Shown: positions 33,647 to 42,940, counted from the stretch's first letter. The stretch is 64,000 nucleotides of DNA from Sphingomonas liriopis (GCF_024211255.1 NZ_JAMLDY010000009.1:1-64000); one strand, 5' to 3'. Numbers and translations are program-made. The notes: generated by a model not told the origin, from the sequence alone.

Positions 33647-35027
33647 GAGCGGTTCCAATTCGATGTGGGGCGGCCGGTTCGCCGAAGGTCCGGCGGCGGT
33701 GATGCGCGAGATTAACGCATCCATCCCGTTCGACAAGCGGATGTGGCGACAGGACGTCGCCGGATCGAAGGCGCATGTCGCGATGCTGGCGCAACAGGGC
33801 ATCGTGTCGGCGGAGGATGCCGCGACGATCGACGCCGGGCTCGACACGGTCGCCGCCGATTATGCCGCCAACGGCGTGCCCGAGGACCTCGTCCTCGAAG
33901 ACATCCACATGCTGACCGAGGCGAAGCTCGCCGAGGGAATCGGCCCGGTCGCCGGACGGCTGCACACCGCGCGCAGCCGCAACGATCAGGTCGCGACCGA
34001 TTTCCGGCTGTGGGTGCGCGACGCGATCGACCAAGTGCTCGCCGCCTTGGCCGAGCTGACGAGCGCGCTGCTGGCGCGGGCGGAGGAGCATGCCGATGCG
34101 GTGATGCCGGGCTTCACGCATCTGCAGTCGGCGCAGCCGGTGACGCTCGGCCATCACCTGATGGCCTATGTCGAGATGGTCGCGCGCGACGTATCGCGGT
34201 TCCGCGATGCGCGCGCGCGGATGAACCTGTGTCCCTTGGGGTCGGCGGCGCTGGCGGGGACGAGCTTTCCGCTCGACCGGCAGATGACCGCGCGGGCGCT
34301 CGGATTCGACGGGCCGACGCGCAACAGCCTCGATGCGGTCAGCGACCGCGACTTCGCGCTCGATTACCTGACCGCGGCGACGCAGACCGCGCTGCACCTC
34401 AGCCGCCTCGCCGAGGAGTTCGTGCTGTGGGCGTCGCAGCCGTTCGGCTTCGTCGCGCTGTCCGACCAATGGTCGACGGGCAGCTCGATCATGCCGCAGA
34501 AGCGCAATCCCGATGCCGCCGAGCTGGTGCGCGGCCATTCGGGACGAATCCTCGGCTGCATGACCGGCCTGATGGTGACGATGAAGGGCCTGCCGCTCGC
34601 CTATTCGAAGGACATGCAGGACGACAAGCCGCCGGTGTTCGAAGCGCACGACCTGCTGGGCTTAAGCATCGCCGCGATGACGGGCATGATCCAGAGCGCG
34701 ACGTTCCGCACCGACCGGATGCGGGGGCTCGCCGAAAGCGGCTTCGCCACCGCAACCGATTTCGCCGACTGGCTGGTGCGCGAGGCGGGGCTGCCGTTCC
34801 GCGAGGCGCATCACGTCACCGGGCGCGCGGTGAAGCGCGCCGAGGAGCTGGGCGTGCGGCTCGACGAATTGCCCTATGCGGAGTTTCAGGCGATCGATGC
34901 GCGGGTGAACGAAAGCCTGTACGACGTGCTGTCGGTCGATGCCTCGGTCGCCAGCCGGACGAGCTTCGGCGGCACCGCGCCCGCCAACGTGCGCGCCGCG
35001 ATCGCCGCCGCGCGGGAGAGCCTGTGA
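33645..35027 (+). CDS. argH: Argininosuccinate lyase
   Basis: A 460-residue enzyme that splits argininosuccinate into arginine and fumarate. The fumarase/aspartase signature is [12 protein letters not shown] (about 280-291), with [20 protein letters not shown] at the N-terminus and [13 protein letters not shown] in the first third. The start at 33645 overlaps the divergent TlpA start; an in-frame ATG six codons later (33663) would leave a small gap and is a real alternative. It begins a run of tightly packed genes: argH, a small lipoprotein, lysA, siroheme synthase-like and CorA. Confidence 0.96.
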   Translation: MSGSNSMWGGRFAEGPAAVMREINASIPFDKRMWRQDVAGSKAHVAMLAQQGIVSAEDAATIDAGLDTVAADYAANGVPEDLVLEDIHMLTEAKLAEGIGPVAGRLHTARSRNDQVATDFRLWVRDAIDQVLAALAELTSALLARAEEHADAVMPGFTHLQSAQPVTLGHHLMAYVEMVARDVSRFRDARARMNLCPLGSAALAGTSFPLDRQMTARALGFDGPTRNSLDAVSDRDFALDYLTAATQTALHLSRLAEEFVLWASQPFGFVALSDQWSTGSSIMPQKRNPDAAELVRGHSGRILGCMTGLMVTMKGLPLAYSKDMQDDKPPVFEAHDLLGLSIAAMTGMIQSATFRTDRMRGLAESGFATATDFADWLVREAGLPFREAHHVTGRAVKRAEELGVRLDELPYAEFQAIDARVNESLYDVLSVDASVASRTSFGGTAPANVRAAIAAARESL

Positions 35028-35263
35028 TGAAACGCCCGATCGCCTTCGGTCTGATGCTGATGCTCGGCGGTTGCGGCGCCGCCAAGGAGCTGCAGCCGGC
35101 GGAGGGCGCGTCGCTACCGCCGCCGCCTTATGGCGCCAAGGCGACGCCGACCGCGGCCGAGCTGCTCACCCCCACCACGCAACAGCGTCCGCAGCGCAGC
35201 GACGAGCTTTTGAGAAGCTCCGAACAGCGCCGCAGCGACGAGTTCGACCTGCCCCCCAATTGA
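35027..35263 (+). CDS. Small lipoprotein between argH and lysA (LptM/YifL position)
   Basis: A 78-residue protein with signal peptide and lipobox LMLGGC (Cys16). The mature part is short, polar and probably unstructured, rich in Pro, Gln, Ser and Arg. Its ATG overlaps the argH stop by one base and lysA starts 10 bases after its end. In many proteobacteria a tiny lipoprotein next to lysA is LptM (YifL), which helps LptD mature. The typical CGxKGPL motif is not seen here (CGAAKELQP), so the link rests on position and is tentative. Confidence 0.75.
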   Translation: MKRPIAFGLMLMLGGCGAAKELQPAEGASLPPPPYGAKATPTAAELLTPTTQQRPQRSDELLRSSEQRRSDEFDLPPN

Positions 35264-35273
35264 TCCGAGTCCG

Positions 35274-36551
35274 ATGAACCATTTCGATTACCGCGACGGC
35301 GTGCTCCATTGCGAGGACGTGGCCCTGACCCGCATCGCCGAAGAGGTCGGCACCCCCGTCTACGTCTATTCGACCGCGACCTTCCGCCGCCATGCGCAGG
35401 TGTTCCGCGACGGGCTGAAGGACTGCGGCCGCGTCCACCTCGCCTATGCGATCAAGGCCAATCCCAATGTCGCGGTGCTGCGCGTTCTAGCCGACGAGGG
35501 CTATGGCGCCGACGTCGTGTCGGGCGGCGAGATGGCGCGTGCGCTGGCGGCGGGCATTCCGGCGGCGGACATCGTCTTTTCGGGCGTCGGCAAGACGCGG
35601 GCCGAGCTGGCACGCGGGATCGACGAGGGCATCGGCCAGTTCAACCTGGAGCTGGAGGAAGAGGGCGTCGTCCTCGCCGCGATCGCGCATGCCCGGGGCA
35701 CGACCGCGCCGGCGGTGCTGCGCGTCAATCCCGACGTCGATGCCGGCACGCATGCCAAGATCTCGACGGGGCGCGCCGAGAACAAGTTCGGCGTGCCGAT
35801 CGACCAGGCGCCGGCGATGTTCGACCGGTTGGCGCCGCTCGACGGCCTCGCCTTGCGCGGTGTCGCCTGTCACATCGGCAGCCAGCTGAGCGACCTGTCG
35901 CGGCTGGAGGAGGCCTATCGCCGGATCGGCCAGCTGGCCGCCGAGCTGCGCGCGGCCGGCCATGCGATCGACCGCGTCGATCTCGGCGGCGGGCTCGGCG
36001 TGCCCTATAAGGCGGGCGACGTGCTGCCGAGCCCGGCGGATTACGGCGCGATGGTCGCACGCGTCACGCAAGGCTGGGACGTCGAGCTGATGTTCGAGCC
36101 CGGCCGCGTCATCGCGGGCAATGCCGGCGTGCTGCTGACCGAGGTGATCTGGGTCAAGCCCGGCGTCACCAACCCTTACGTCATCGTCGATGCGGCGATG
36201 AACGACCTCGCGCGGCCGGCGCTGTACGATGCGTGGCACGATTTCGCCGCGGTCGAGCCCGACGGCGCGCAGATGACCGCCAATATCGCCGGACCCGTGT
36301 GCGAGAGCGGCGACACCTTCGCGATGGGGCGCGAGATCGATCGCGTCGAGAGCGGCGACCTCGCCGTGTTCCGCACCGCGGGCGCGTACGGCGCGACGAT
36401 GGCGTCGACCTACAACAGCCGCGATCTGGTGCCCGAGGTGCTGGTCGACGGCGACCGGTTCGCGGTGGTCGCCGACCGTATCGCCGCCGAGACGATCCTC
36501 GCCGCCGAGCGCGTGCCCGAGTGGCTGACGCCGGCGAAGGTCGCGGGGTGA
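35274..36551 (+). CDS. lysA: Diaminopimelate decarboxylase
   Basis: A 425-residue PLP enzyme that makes L-lysine from meso-diaminopimelate. The PLP lysine is in YAIKANPN (about residue 61), with the glycine-rich phosphate-binding loop VDLGGGLGVPY and EPGRVIAG; the C-terminal active-site motif is GPVCESGDTF. Length and start are typical. It precedes the siroheme-synthase-like gene with a GTGA overlap. Confidence 0.97.
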   Translation: MNHFDYRDGVLHCEDVALTRIAEEVGTPVYVYSTATFRRHAQVFRDGLKDCGRVHLAYAIKANPNVAVLRVLADEGYGADVVSGGEMARALAAGIPAADIVFSGVGKTRAELARGIDEGIGQFNLELEEEGVVLAAIAHARGTTAPAVLRVNPDVDAGTHAKISTGRAENKFGVPIDQAPAMFDRLAPLDGLALRGVACHIGSQLSDLSRLEEAYRRIGQLAAELRAAGHAIDRVDLGGGLGVPYKAGDVLPSPADYGAMVARVTQGWDVELMFEPGRVIAGNAGVLLTEVIWVKPGVTNPYVIVDAAMNDLARPALYDAWHDFAAVEPDGAQMTANIAGPVCESGDTFAMGREIDRVESGDLAVFRTAGAYGATMASTYNSRDLVPEVLVDGDRFAVVADRIAAETILAAERVPEWLTPAKVAG

Positions 36552-37309
36552 CGCTGCACAGCCTGCCGCTGTTCGTGCGGCTGGCGGGCCGCCCGGTGAT
36601 CCTGCTGGGCGACGGCGAGGCGGCGGACGCCAAGCGGCGCCTGCTCGAACGTGTCGGTGCGCAGGTCGTCGGCGAAGCGGCGACCGCGGTGCTGGCGGTG
36701 GTCGCGATCGACGACGAGGGCGAGGCGCTCGCCGCGGTGTCACGGCTGAAGGCGCGGGGGCTGCTGGTCAACGCGGTCGACCGGCCGGCGCTGTGCGACT
36801 TCACGCTGCCCGCGATCGTCGATCGCGCGCCGGTGCTGGTCGCGATCGGCACCGGCGGCGTGTCGGCGGGCCTCGCCGCGGCGCTGCGCCAGCGGCTGGA
36901 GGCGCTGCTGCCCGCGAACCTCGGCCTGCTCGCCGAGCGGCTGCATGCGGCACGCGCTGAGTTGCGCGCGCGTTATCCCGATGGTGGCGTGCGGCGGCGT
37001 GCGCTGGGTGCGGCGCTGGCGGCGGGGGCGCCGCTCGATCCGCTCGGCGGCAATGACGATGTCGCGGGCTGGCTGGCGGGCGATCAGGTGCGCGACACCG
37101 GCCATGTCCGGATCATACTGGCCTCGACCGATCCCGACGAGCTGACGCTGCGGCAGGCGCGCTGGTTGGCCAATGCCGATCGCGTGCTCCACCATCCCGG
37201 CGTGCCGGTCGCGATCCTCGACCGCGCACGTGCCGATGCGGTGCGGCAGACGTGGGACGGACAAGCGGCGGCGCACGACGGACTGACGGTCGAGCTGGAG
37301 ATGGCATGA
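36548..37309 (+). CDS. Siroheme synthase N-terminal-like (precorrin-2 dehydrogenase) protein
   Basis: A 253-residue protein resembling the CysG(B) half: LFVRLAGRPVILLGDGEAA is the NAD-binding start, followed by VNAVDRPALCDFTLPAIVDRAPV and IGTGGVSAGLAAALRQRLE. It should oxidise precorrin-2 and insert iron to form siroheme. The last 60 residues (VRIILASTDPDELTLRQARWL and on) look like the first part of a uroporphyrinogen methyltransferase domain that is then cut short. It starts with GTG overlapping the lysA stop and ends overlapping the CorA start. Confidence 0.82.
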   Translation: MTLHSLPLFVRLAGRPVILLGDGEAADAKRRLLERVGAQVVGEAATAVLAVVAIDDEGEALAAVSRLKARGLLVNAVDRPALCDFTLPAIVDRAPVLVAIGTGGVSAGLAAALRQRLEALLPANLGLLAERLHAARAELRARYPDGGVRRRALGAALAAGAPLDPLGGNDDVAGWLAGDQVRDTGHVRIILASTDPDELTLRQARWLANADRVLHHPGVPVAILDRARADAVRQTWDGQAAAHDGLTVELEMA

Positions 37310-38259
37310 GCGGTTTCGGATACCGGATCAGCGGCGGCACCGCGACGCGCGTCGCGGTGAAGGAGGCGCTGTCGTGCCACGCCGACTTCGTCTGGGTGCA
37401 CCTCAACACCAACGAAGAGCATGCGCAAGTCTGGCTGCGCGACGAGGCCGGCCTCGACGATTACGTCGTCGATGCACTGACCGCGAGCGAGACGCGGCCG
37501 CGCTGCGAGGCGTTCGGCCATGGCGCGCTGCTCAACCTGCGCGGGCGGTCTTCGGAGGAGATGTCGTCGGGCGATCCGCTCGCCTCGGTGCGGATCTGGG
37601 CGATCCAGGGCCGCGTCTATTCGGTCAGCCGCCGGCCGCTGATCGCGGTCGCCGAGGTCGAGAAACAGGTCGAGGGCGGGCATGTCGTCGATCCCGGCGA
37701 CCTGATCGCCGCGTTTGCGACCGCGATCACCAGCGACCTCGATCCGCATGTCGCCGACCTCGGCGACGAGCTCGACGATTGCGAGGAGCGGCTCGACGCC
37801 AACCGCATCTTCGACCTGCGCCGCACCGTCACCCGCGTGCGCATCGCCGCGATCGGCTATCGCCGCTTCCTCAGCCCGCAGCGCGCGGCGCTGGAAAAGC
37901 TCGGCACGCTGCCCGGCGGCTGGCTGGCGGAGGACGACCGCCGTCACCTCGCCGCCGCCGCCGATCGCGCCGCGCGCATGGCGGAGGAGCTGGAATCGAT
38001 CCGCGAGCGCGCCGCGCTGATGCACGAGGCGCTGACCGACCTGCGCGCCGAACAGCTCGACACGCGCTCGCTGGTCATCTCGATCGTCGCGATGGTGTTC
38101 CTGCCGCTGACCTTCATCACCGGACTGTACGGGATGAACGTCGCGGACCTGCCCTATGCGCAGGAGCCGTGGGCGTTCGACGCGATCATGGCGCTGTGCG
38201 GGGGAATCGCGGCGGTGGTCGTCGGCTATTTCGTCCAGCGGCACTGGTTCCAGAAATAG
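37306..38259 (+). CDS. CorA/ZntB family metal ion transporter
   Basis: A 317-residue protein with a large N-terminal cytoplasmic domain, a long helix region (about 165-255) and two C-terminal membrane helices. The pore signature is YGMNV, the conserved GMN, at the end of the first helix. The overall text (WVHLNTNEEHAQVWLRDEAG near the start) fits the ZntB-like branch that carries zinc better than the magnesium CorA branch. The ATG overlaps the preceding stop as ATGA. It is convergent with fliS across repeat B. Confidence 0.87.
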   Translation: MSGFGYRISGGTATRVAVKEALSCHADFVWVHLNTNEEHAQVWLRDEAGLDDYVVDALTASETRPRCEAFGHGALLNLRGRSSEEMSSGDPLASVRIWAIQGRVYSVSRRPLIAVAEVEKQVEGGHVVDPGDLIAAFATAITSDLDPHVADLGDELDDCEERLDANRIFDLRRTVTRVRIAAIGYRRFLSPQRAALEKLGTLPGGWLAEDDRRHLAAAADRAARMAEELESIRERAALMHEALTDLRAEQLDTRSLVISIVAMVFLPLTFITGLYGMNVADLPYAQEPWAFDAIMALCGGIAAVVVGYFVQRHWFQK

Positions 38260-38346
38260 CGCGTGAAATGCCCCTCCCCTGAAGGGCAGTACAGTCGCAG
38301 ATGATTATCGGGTCGGTGGGTCGGTGGACGCCTCCAAAATCACTTC

Positions 38347-38451
38347 GTCCCCCGGACTTGTTCCGGGGTCCACCGTTCGGCAGGCGTGAAGCGCGAGCCT
38401 CTTGTCCTGCGCCTGCTGCCCGGTGGACCCCGGAACAAGTCCGGGGTGACG
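38347..38451. repeat. Palindromic repeat family B, copy 2
   Basis: Arms ccccggacttgttccggggt plus ccac and gtgg plus accccggaacaagtccgggg, with tgac at the right end. It fills the gap between convergent corA-like and fliS genes and may terminate both. Confidence 0.9.
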
Positions 38452-38518
38452 GGTGCCTTTGGCTCACCGCCGGCCTGCCATATGCAATGACACCGTCCCA
38501 GAGGAGAGGCGAAGGAGG

Positions 38519-38917
38519 TTACGCCGCCCGTGCCGTGCGCCAGGCGTCGGCGATCTCGTTGAGGCTGGTCGCCGCGGCGCGGAACGGCGTCGGGTCGGTG
38601 CCGATCGAGGCGTCGACGATCGCGCGGCGGATACCGGCGTAGAGCCGCGCCAGCGTGTTCGACACCTCGCCGCCGCGTTCGAAATCGAGGCCCGATTCGA
38701 GCGCGAACAGGATCGCGGTCGCGCGCGTCACGCGCTCGCTCTTGGTGCGCAGCTGGTTGTTCTCGACCGCCCAGGCGGCGGCGCGCAGCGCCGAGACCAG
38801 TTCCTCGTACAGCAGCTGGACGAGGCCCGGCCCCTGCGCCTCGGCGGTGCGGCCGACGACGTCGATCTGGCGATAGGTGGCGTAGGGGTCGCCCCGGAGT
38901 GCGGTCGCGTAGGCCAT
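38519..38917 (-). CDS. fliS: Flagellin export chaperone FliS
   Basis: A 132-residue helical protein. The family text YRQIDVVGRTAEAQGPGLVQLLYEELVSALR is followed by the long helices expected of FliS, which binds flagellin in the cytoplasm and blocks early polymerisation. The ATG at 38917 overlaps the fliD stop by one base (TGATG), so fliD and fliS are coupled. It is the last gene of the flagellar block, transcribed from the sigma-28 promoter before fliD. Confidence 0.9.
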   Translation of the reverse strand: MAYATALRGDPYATYRQIDVVGRTAEAQGPGLVQLLYEELVSALRAAAWAVENNQLRTKSERVTRATAILFALESGLDFERGGEVSNTLARLYAGIRRAIVDASIGTDPTPFRAAATSLNEIADAWRTARAA

Positions 38918-40404
38918 CAGCTGTCCTTGTTCCACGCCTTGATCTGGTTCTCGAGGAACGTCTGGGTCGACTTGTAGGCCGTCACCTTGCTGTTCATGCT
39001 CGAAAACTGCTGCGTCATCCGCGTCTTCATCGCGTCCGACAGCGTGGTGATCTTGTCCTGTTCGATCGTCAGATCGCTCTGCGCCTTGGTATAGCGCGTC
39101 GTCGAGGCGCCGAGGCCGTAGACGCTGCTCGACGCGGCGAGCGAGATGCCGCTCAGCGAGCTTTGCAGGCCGAGCGCGTTGCTCGACGTCGTTGCGAACA
39201 TCGCCTCGACCTCGTCCGGATAGGCGGCGATCGCCTTGTTGAGCGTATCGGTGTTGACCGACAGCGTGCCGTCGCGACCCGTGGCGATGCCGAGCTGCGC
39301 CAGCGTCGTCGGCGCGCCCGCGCTGCTGCCCGGTGCCAGCGTCTTGGTGGTCAGCGACTGGAGCGAGCGCAGCAGCGTCTTCGCCGCCGTATCGGACTTG
39401 AGGTCGCCGGTGATCGGATCGGTCGCGCTCTTCGCGCCGGCATAGACCTGGTTGTAGGTGTCGACGAAATCGCTGACCGCCTGCGCCAGCGCCGCGGTCG
39501 GACGGGTGCTGCTCAGCGACACGGGGCCTGCCGACACCGCGTTGAGCTGCAGCTTCACGCCCGACACCAAGTCGCTGATCGTGTTGCTCGACCGCTGGAC
39601 GCTGACGCCGTCGACGGTCAGCTGCGCGTTCGCGGCGGCGCCGGTCAGCGTGCCGGTGTTCACCCCGACGTTGAACTGGTTGAGCGCGCTGCCGGCATCG
39701 TCCGCCTTCAGCGTGAACGCCTGCGCCGCGCCGGTCGTGCCCTTCAGCGACAGCACCGCCTTGCCGTCGGCATCGGTGATGACGCTGGCGGTGACGCCGC
39801 TCTTCGCCGCGTTGATCGCGCTGGCGATACCGTCGAGGCTGCCGTCGGTGACGTCGATCGACACCGGCGTACCGCTGCCCGCGGTGAAGCCGGTCATCGC
39901 GGTGCCGGCGCCGTTATAGGTCGCGGTTCCGAGCGTCAGCGTCAGCTTGCCGGTCGCGATCGTCGCGGTGCGATCCGCCACCGCCGCCGAGCGTGCGCCC
40001 TGCGCGGAGGCCAGCGCGCTGACGGTGATGCTGGAGCTCAATTGCCCGACCTTGGCACCGGGAATCGCCGATGCGCCTAGGACGCTGGCGTTGGAGCTGA
40101 CCGGCTGCGTCTGCAGCGTGCCGCCGCCGGTCAGCGTGCCGAGCGCGGTCGAGAATTGCGCGATCGTGCTCTTGAGCGTGCTGGTCGTCGAAATCTGTGC
40201 GGTGAGCGCGGCGGTCTTGGCGGCGATCGCGGCGTTCTTGGCGGCGAACTGCGCCTGGACGAGGTTGGTGACGAGCGAATCGGTATCGACGCCCGACCCG
40301 GTGCTGAGCGAGGTGAGGACGCTCTGCGCCGCGCTCTTGGTGACGCTCGCCGTCGACGCGGGCGTCGGCGTCGGCGTACTCGTCGTGGCAGTCGTGGTGG
40401 TCAT
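38917..40404 (-). CDS. fliD: Flagellar hook-associated protein 2 (filament cap)
   Basis: A 495-residue protein that forms the filament cap on which flagellin folds. The N-terminal conserved segment is TGSGVDTDSLVTNLVQAQF, followed by coiled-coil text (AAKNAAIAAKTAALTAQIST). The middle is Thr/Ala/Ser-rich and the C-terminus (KITTLSDAMKTRMTQQFSSM) is the second conserved FliD block. The extreme N-terminus is a low-complexity Thr/Pro stretch. It has its own sigma-28 promoter overlapping the flhB stop. Confidence 0.94.
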   Translation of the reverse strand: MTTTTATTSTPTPTPASTASVTKSAAQSVLTSLSTGSGVDTDSLVTNLVQAQFAAKNAAIAAKTAALTAQISTTSTLKSTIAQFSTALGTLTGGGTLQTQPVSSNASVLGASAIPGAKVGQLSSSITVSALASAQGARSAAVADRTATIATGKLTLTLGTATYNGAGTAMTGFTAGSGTPVSIDVTDGSLDGIASAINAAKSGVTASVITDADGKAVLSLKGTTGAAQAFTLKADDAGSALNQFNVGVNTGTLTGAAANAQLTVDGVSVQRSSNTISDLVSGVKLQLNAVSAGPVSLSSTRPTAALAQAVSDFVDTYNQVYAGAKSATDPITGDLKSDTAAKTLLRSLQSLTTKTLAPGSSAGAPTTLAQLGIATGRDGTLSVNTDTLNKAIAAYPDEVEAMFATTSSNALGLQSSLSGISLAASSSVYGLGASTTRYTKAQSDLTIEQDKITTLSDAMKTRMTQQFSSMNSKVTAYKSTQTFLENQIKAWNKDS

Positions 40405-40432
40405 CGTCGAACTCCCGCGCGCTTCATTCCCG

Positions 40433-40459
40433 TTAACGGCCGCAGCCGGCGAATCTTAA
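40433..40459 (-). promoter_or_regulatory. Sigma-28 (FliA) promoter of fliD-fliS
   Basis: On the minus strand ttaagatt-N11-gccgttaa closely matches the FliA consensus TAAAGTTT-N11-GCCGATAA, with exact spacing. The -35 element overlaps the flhB stop codon. The -10 core gccgtta is identical to that of the first flagellin promoter. Confidence 0.78.
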
Positions 40460-41598
40460 GGCGATTTCCTGACGATCTTGATGCCGTGTTCGTCGAAGCG
40501 CGCATCCTCCGGTACCTCGATCGGCGGCTGGCTGGTGCCGCCCGCGGCCGCGTTGAGGTTGAAGACGAAGGCGAGCACGGTGGCGATCGCGACGTACAGG
40601 TCGTCGCGGACCTCCTGGCCCTCTCGGCTGGTGTAATAGACCGCGCGGGCGAGCATCGGATATTCGAGGATCGGCACGCGCGCCTCGCCCGCGACCTCGC
40701 GGATCGCCAGTGCGGTCGCGCCGCGGCCCTTGGCGACCACCACCGGCACCTGGTCCCTGCCGCGGTCGTAGCGCAGCGCGACCGCGAAATGCGTCGGGTT
40801 GGTGAGCACGACATGCGCCTCCGCCACCGCTTTGCGCACGCCGCCGGTCGCCATCGCGCGCTGAACGCTGCGCTGATGGCCCTTCGCCTCGGGCGACCCT
40901 TCGGTTTCCTTGTGCTCGTCGCGCACCTCCTGCTTGGTCATCCGCAGCTTCGCGAGCAGCTGCATGATCTGGATCGGCACGTCGAACAGCGCAATCGCGA
41001 CCAGCCCCGCGGCCATCGCGATCATGATCGTGGTGAAGGTGCCGCCGAGCTCCGCCACCGCATCGCCGAGGCTCGACGAGGTGAGGCCCAGCGTCGCGCG
41101 GCTCGATTTCCACAGCATATAGCCGCCGATGACGCCCAATAGGATCACCTTGAGCAGCGATTTGCCGAGTTCGATCCACCCCTGCGGCCCGAGGATCCGC
41201 TTGAGGCCGGAGGCGGGGTTGATGCGGTTGCCCTTGAAGGCGATCAGCTTGTTGTTCCAGGTCAGCGAACCGAGGCCGGCCGAGCTGACGATGGTGGCGA
41301 TGACGCTGACCGCGAACAGCGTGATGAGCGAGGGCAGCAGCTTCGTCCCCGCCTGCTGCAGCGGCCGCCAGGGCGAGAAATCCTCGACGTCGGCGCGGTC
41401 GAACTGGAAGCTCGCCGCCATCACCGCCTTGCATGCCGCGATCAGCGACGGGCCGGCGAAGATCAGCCAGGCGACGCCCGCCATGACGACGAGCGCGGTG
41501 GCGAAATCCTTGGACTTGAGGATGTTGCCATCCTCCGCCGCCTTCTGCTTACGCTTCTGGGTTGGGGCTTCTGTCTTGTCGCCGCCGCTTTCCGACAT
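40456..41598 (-). CDS. flhB: Flagellar export apparatus switch protein FlhB
   Basis: A 380-residue protein of the flagellar type III export gate. An acidic/basic N-terminus (SGGDKTEAPTQKRKQKA) is followed by four membrane helices and a cytoplasmic domain with the self-cleaving motif TNPTHFAVALRYD. Cleavage within NPTH switches export from rod/hook to filament proteins when FliK signals. Its ATG overlaps the fliR stop (TGATG). It is the last gene of the long fli operon. flhA is not in this window. Confidence 0.96.
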   Translation of the reverse strand: MSESGGDKTEAPTQKRKQKAAEDGNILKSKDFATALVVMAGVAWLIFAGPSLIAACKAVMAASFQFDRADVEDFSPWRPLQQAGTKLLPSLITLFAVSVIATIVSSAGLGSLTWNNKLIAFKGNRINPASGLKRILGPQGWIELGKSLLKVILLGVIGGYMLWKSSRATLGLTSSSLGDAVAELGGTFTTIMIAMAAGLVAIALFDVPIQIMQLLAKLRMTKQEVRDEHKETEGSPEAKGHQRSVQRAMATGGVRKAVAEAHVVLTNPTHFAVALRYDRGRDQVPVVVAKGRGATALAIREVAGEARVPILEYPMLARAVYYTSREGQEVRDDLYVAIATVLAFVFNLNAAAGGTSQPPIEVPEDARFDEHGIKIVRKSP

Positions 41599-42368
41599 CA
41601 GCCGAGCACCAGCGTTTGGGTCGCGGCGAGGCCTTCGCGGACGATGACGAGCATATAGTCGCCCATCGCCGGGAAGGCGACGGCGAGCGCGATCACCCCG
41701 ACCGCGAGGCTGGCGGGCAGGCCGACCGAGAACAGGTTGAGCGCGGGCGCGGCGCGGCTGACCATGCCGACGATGAGGTTGAGGCAGAGCAGCAGGAAGC
41801 CGACGGGCAGCGCGAGCAGCAGCCCGGCGAGGAAGGCATAGCCGCCGAAGAAGGCGATCTGCTTTAGCCGCTCGGGCGCGATCCAGGTGCCGGGCGGCAT
41901 CGTGTCATAGCTCTTCACCAGGATCTCGACGAGGACGAGGTGGCCGTCGACCGACAGGAACAGCAAGGTCAGCATGATCGTGAAGAACTGGCCGAGCGCT
42001 GGCGACGAGCGCCCGTTCTGCGGATCGATCGACGAGGCGAAACCGATCCCCATCGACCCGCCGATGATTTCCGACGCGATCATCGGTGCGGCGAAGGCGA
42101 TCTGCAGGATGAAGCCGATCGCCGCGCCGACCAGCGCCTCGGCGAAGACGGCGAGAAAGGTCGCGACCGCGAAGATCTGGCTCGGCGGCACGATCGGATG
42201 GACCTTCAGCACGAAGATGCCGATCGCCCCCGACAGGCCGATGCGGACGGGGAGGGGAATCGACACCGCGCCGAACACCGGCGCGACGACGAACGCCGCG
42301 CCGATCCGCACCATCACGAAGATGAGCGCCCACAATTGCGGTTCGATGGAAAGGCCGAAGCCTAGCAT
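41598..42368 (-). CDS. fliR: Flagellar export protein FliR
   Basis: A 256-residue membrane protein of the export gate with about six helices. The text IEPQLWALIFVMVRIGAAFV and FGAVSIPLPVRIGLS near the start, and GASMGIGF-like GGSMGIGFASSIDPQNG in the middle, are typical of FliR. The start ATG at 42368 was chosen because conserved sequence begins there; the open frame upstream runs into repeat B and is not coding. A 256-bp gap to fliQ, unusually wide for this operon, holds that repeat. Confidence 0.93.
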   Translation of the reverse strand: MLGFGLSIEPQLWALIFVMVRIGAAFVVAPVFGAVSIPLPVRIGLSGAIGIFVLKVHPIVPPSQIFAVATFLAVFAEALVGAAIGFILQIAFAAPMIASEIIGGSMGIGFASSIDPQNGRSSPALGQFFTIMLTLLFLSVDGHLVLVEILVKSYDTMPPGTWIAPERLKQIAFFGGYAFLAGLLLALPVGFLLLCLNLIVGMVSRAAPALNLFSVGLPASLAVGVIALAVAFPAMGDYMLVIVREGLAATQTLVLG

Positions 42369-42491
42369 GGCGCAGCACCAGCGCGGCCACGCCCGCGCGG
42401 CCGGCGCCAGCCGGGGCGCAAGCCCGGCCGACGGGTCGGCAGCGCCGAACCCGATCGACGCGGCTTTGCCGCGGCGCGTGCCCCACACCCT

Positions 42492-42601
42492 TCGTCACCC
42501 CGGACTCGTTCCGGGGTCCGCTGTGGCGCAGGCGTCAGACTGGAAGCTCCAGCCGTGCGCCTCGCCGCGCCGTGGACCCCGGAACGAGTCCGGAGTGACG
42601 A
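42492..42601. repeat. Palindromic repeat family B, copy 3 (between fliQ and fliR)
   Basis: Arms cgtcaccccggactcgttcc plus ggggtcc and ggaccccggaacgagtccgg plus agtgacg. The sequence is a variant with actcgttcc instead of acttgttcc. It separates fliQ from fliR inside an otherwise tightly overlapped operon and would form a strong hairpin in the fli mRNA. Confidence 0.9.
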
Positions 42602-42624
42602 AGAATTTGGAGCAACCGCGTCCA

Positions 42625-42894
42625 CTATTTCACCAAATCCGGGATGCGCTCGAACATGCCGACCGTGAAATCGCTGAGCAGCCCGAGGATCAGGCTCCCG
42701 AAGATCATGATCGAAAACGCCACGACCAACAGCTTTGGCACGAAGCTCAGCGTCTGCTCGTTGATCGACGTCGCCGCCTGGATCATGCCGAGGATCAGGC
42801 CGGCGAGCAGCGCGGGGATCAGGATCGGTGCGCTGGCCAGCGCCAGCACCCACATCGTCTGGTTGGCGACGGTAAGGAAATAATCGGCGTCCAT
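42625..42894 (-). CDS. fliQ: Flagellar export protein FliQ
   Basis: An 89-residue protein with two hydrophobic helices, forming part of the export gate with FliP and FliR. The text ADYFLTVANQTMWVLALASAP and LLAGLILGMIQAATSINEQTL is standard FliQ. ATG 42894 is preferred over 42897 because aggaa lies about seven bases upstream; the protein then has the usual length. Confidence 0.95.
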   Translation of the reverse strand: MDADYFLTVANQTMWVLALASAPILIPALLAGLILGMIQAATSINEQTLSFVPKLLVVAFSIMIFGSLILGLLSDFTVGMFERIPDLVK

Positions 42895-42940
42895 CATCAA
42901 TTCCTAGAGCGTCGAACGCCACACACGAACGGAGGACGGT

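Noticed and set aside
42369-42488. Upstream extension of FliR by 40 residues
   Set aside because: The stretch runs up to repeat B, is Arg/Ala/Trp-rich and lacks FliR similarity; conserved sequence begins at ATG 42368.
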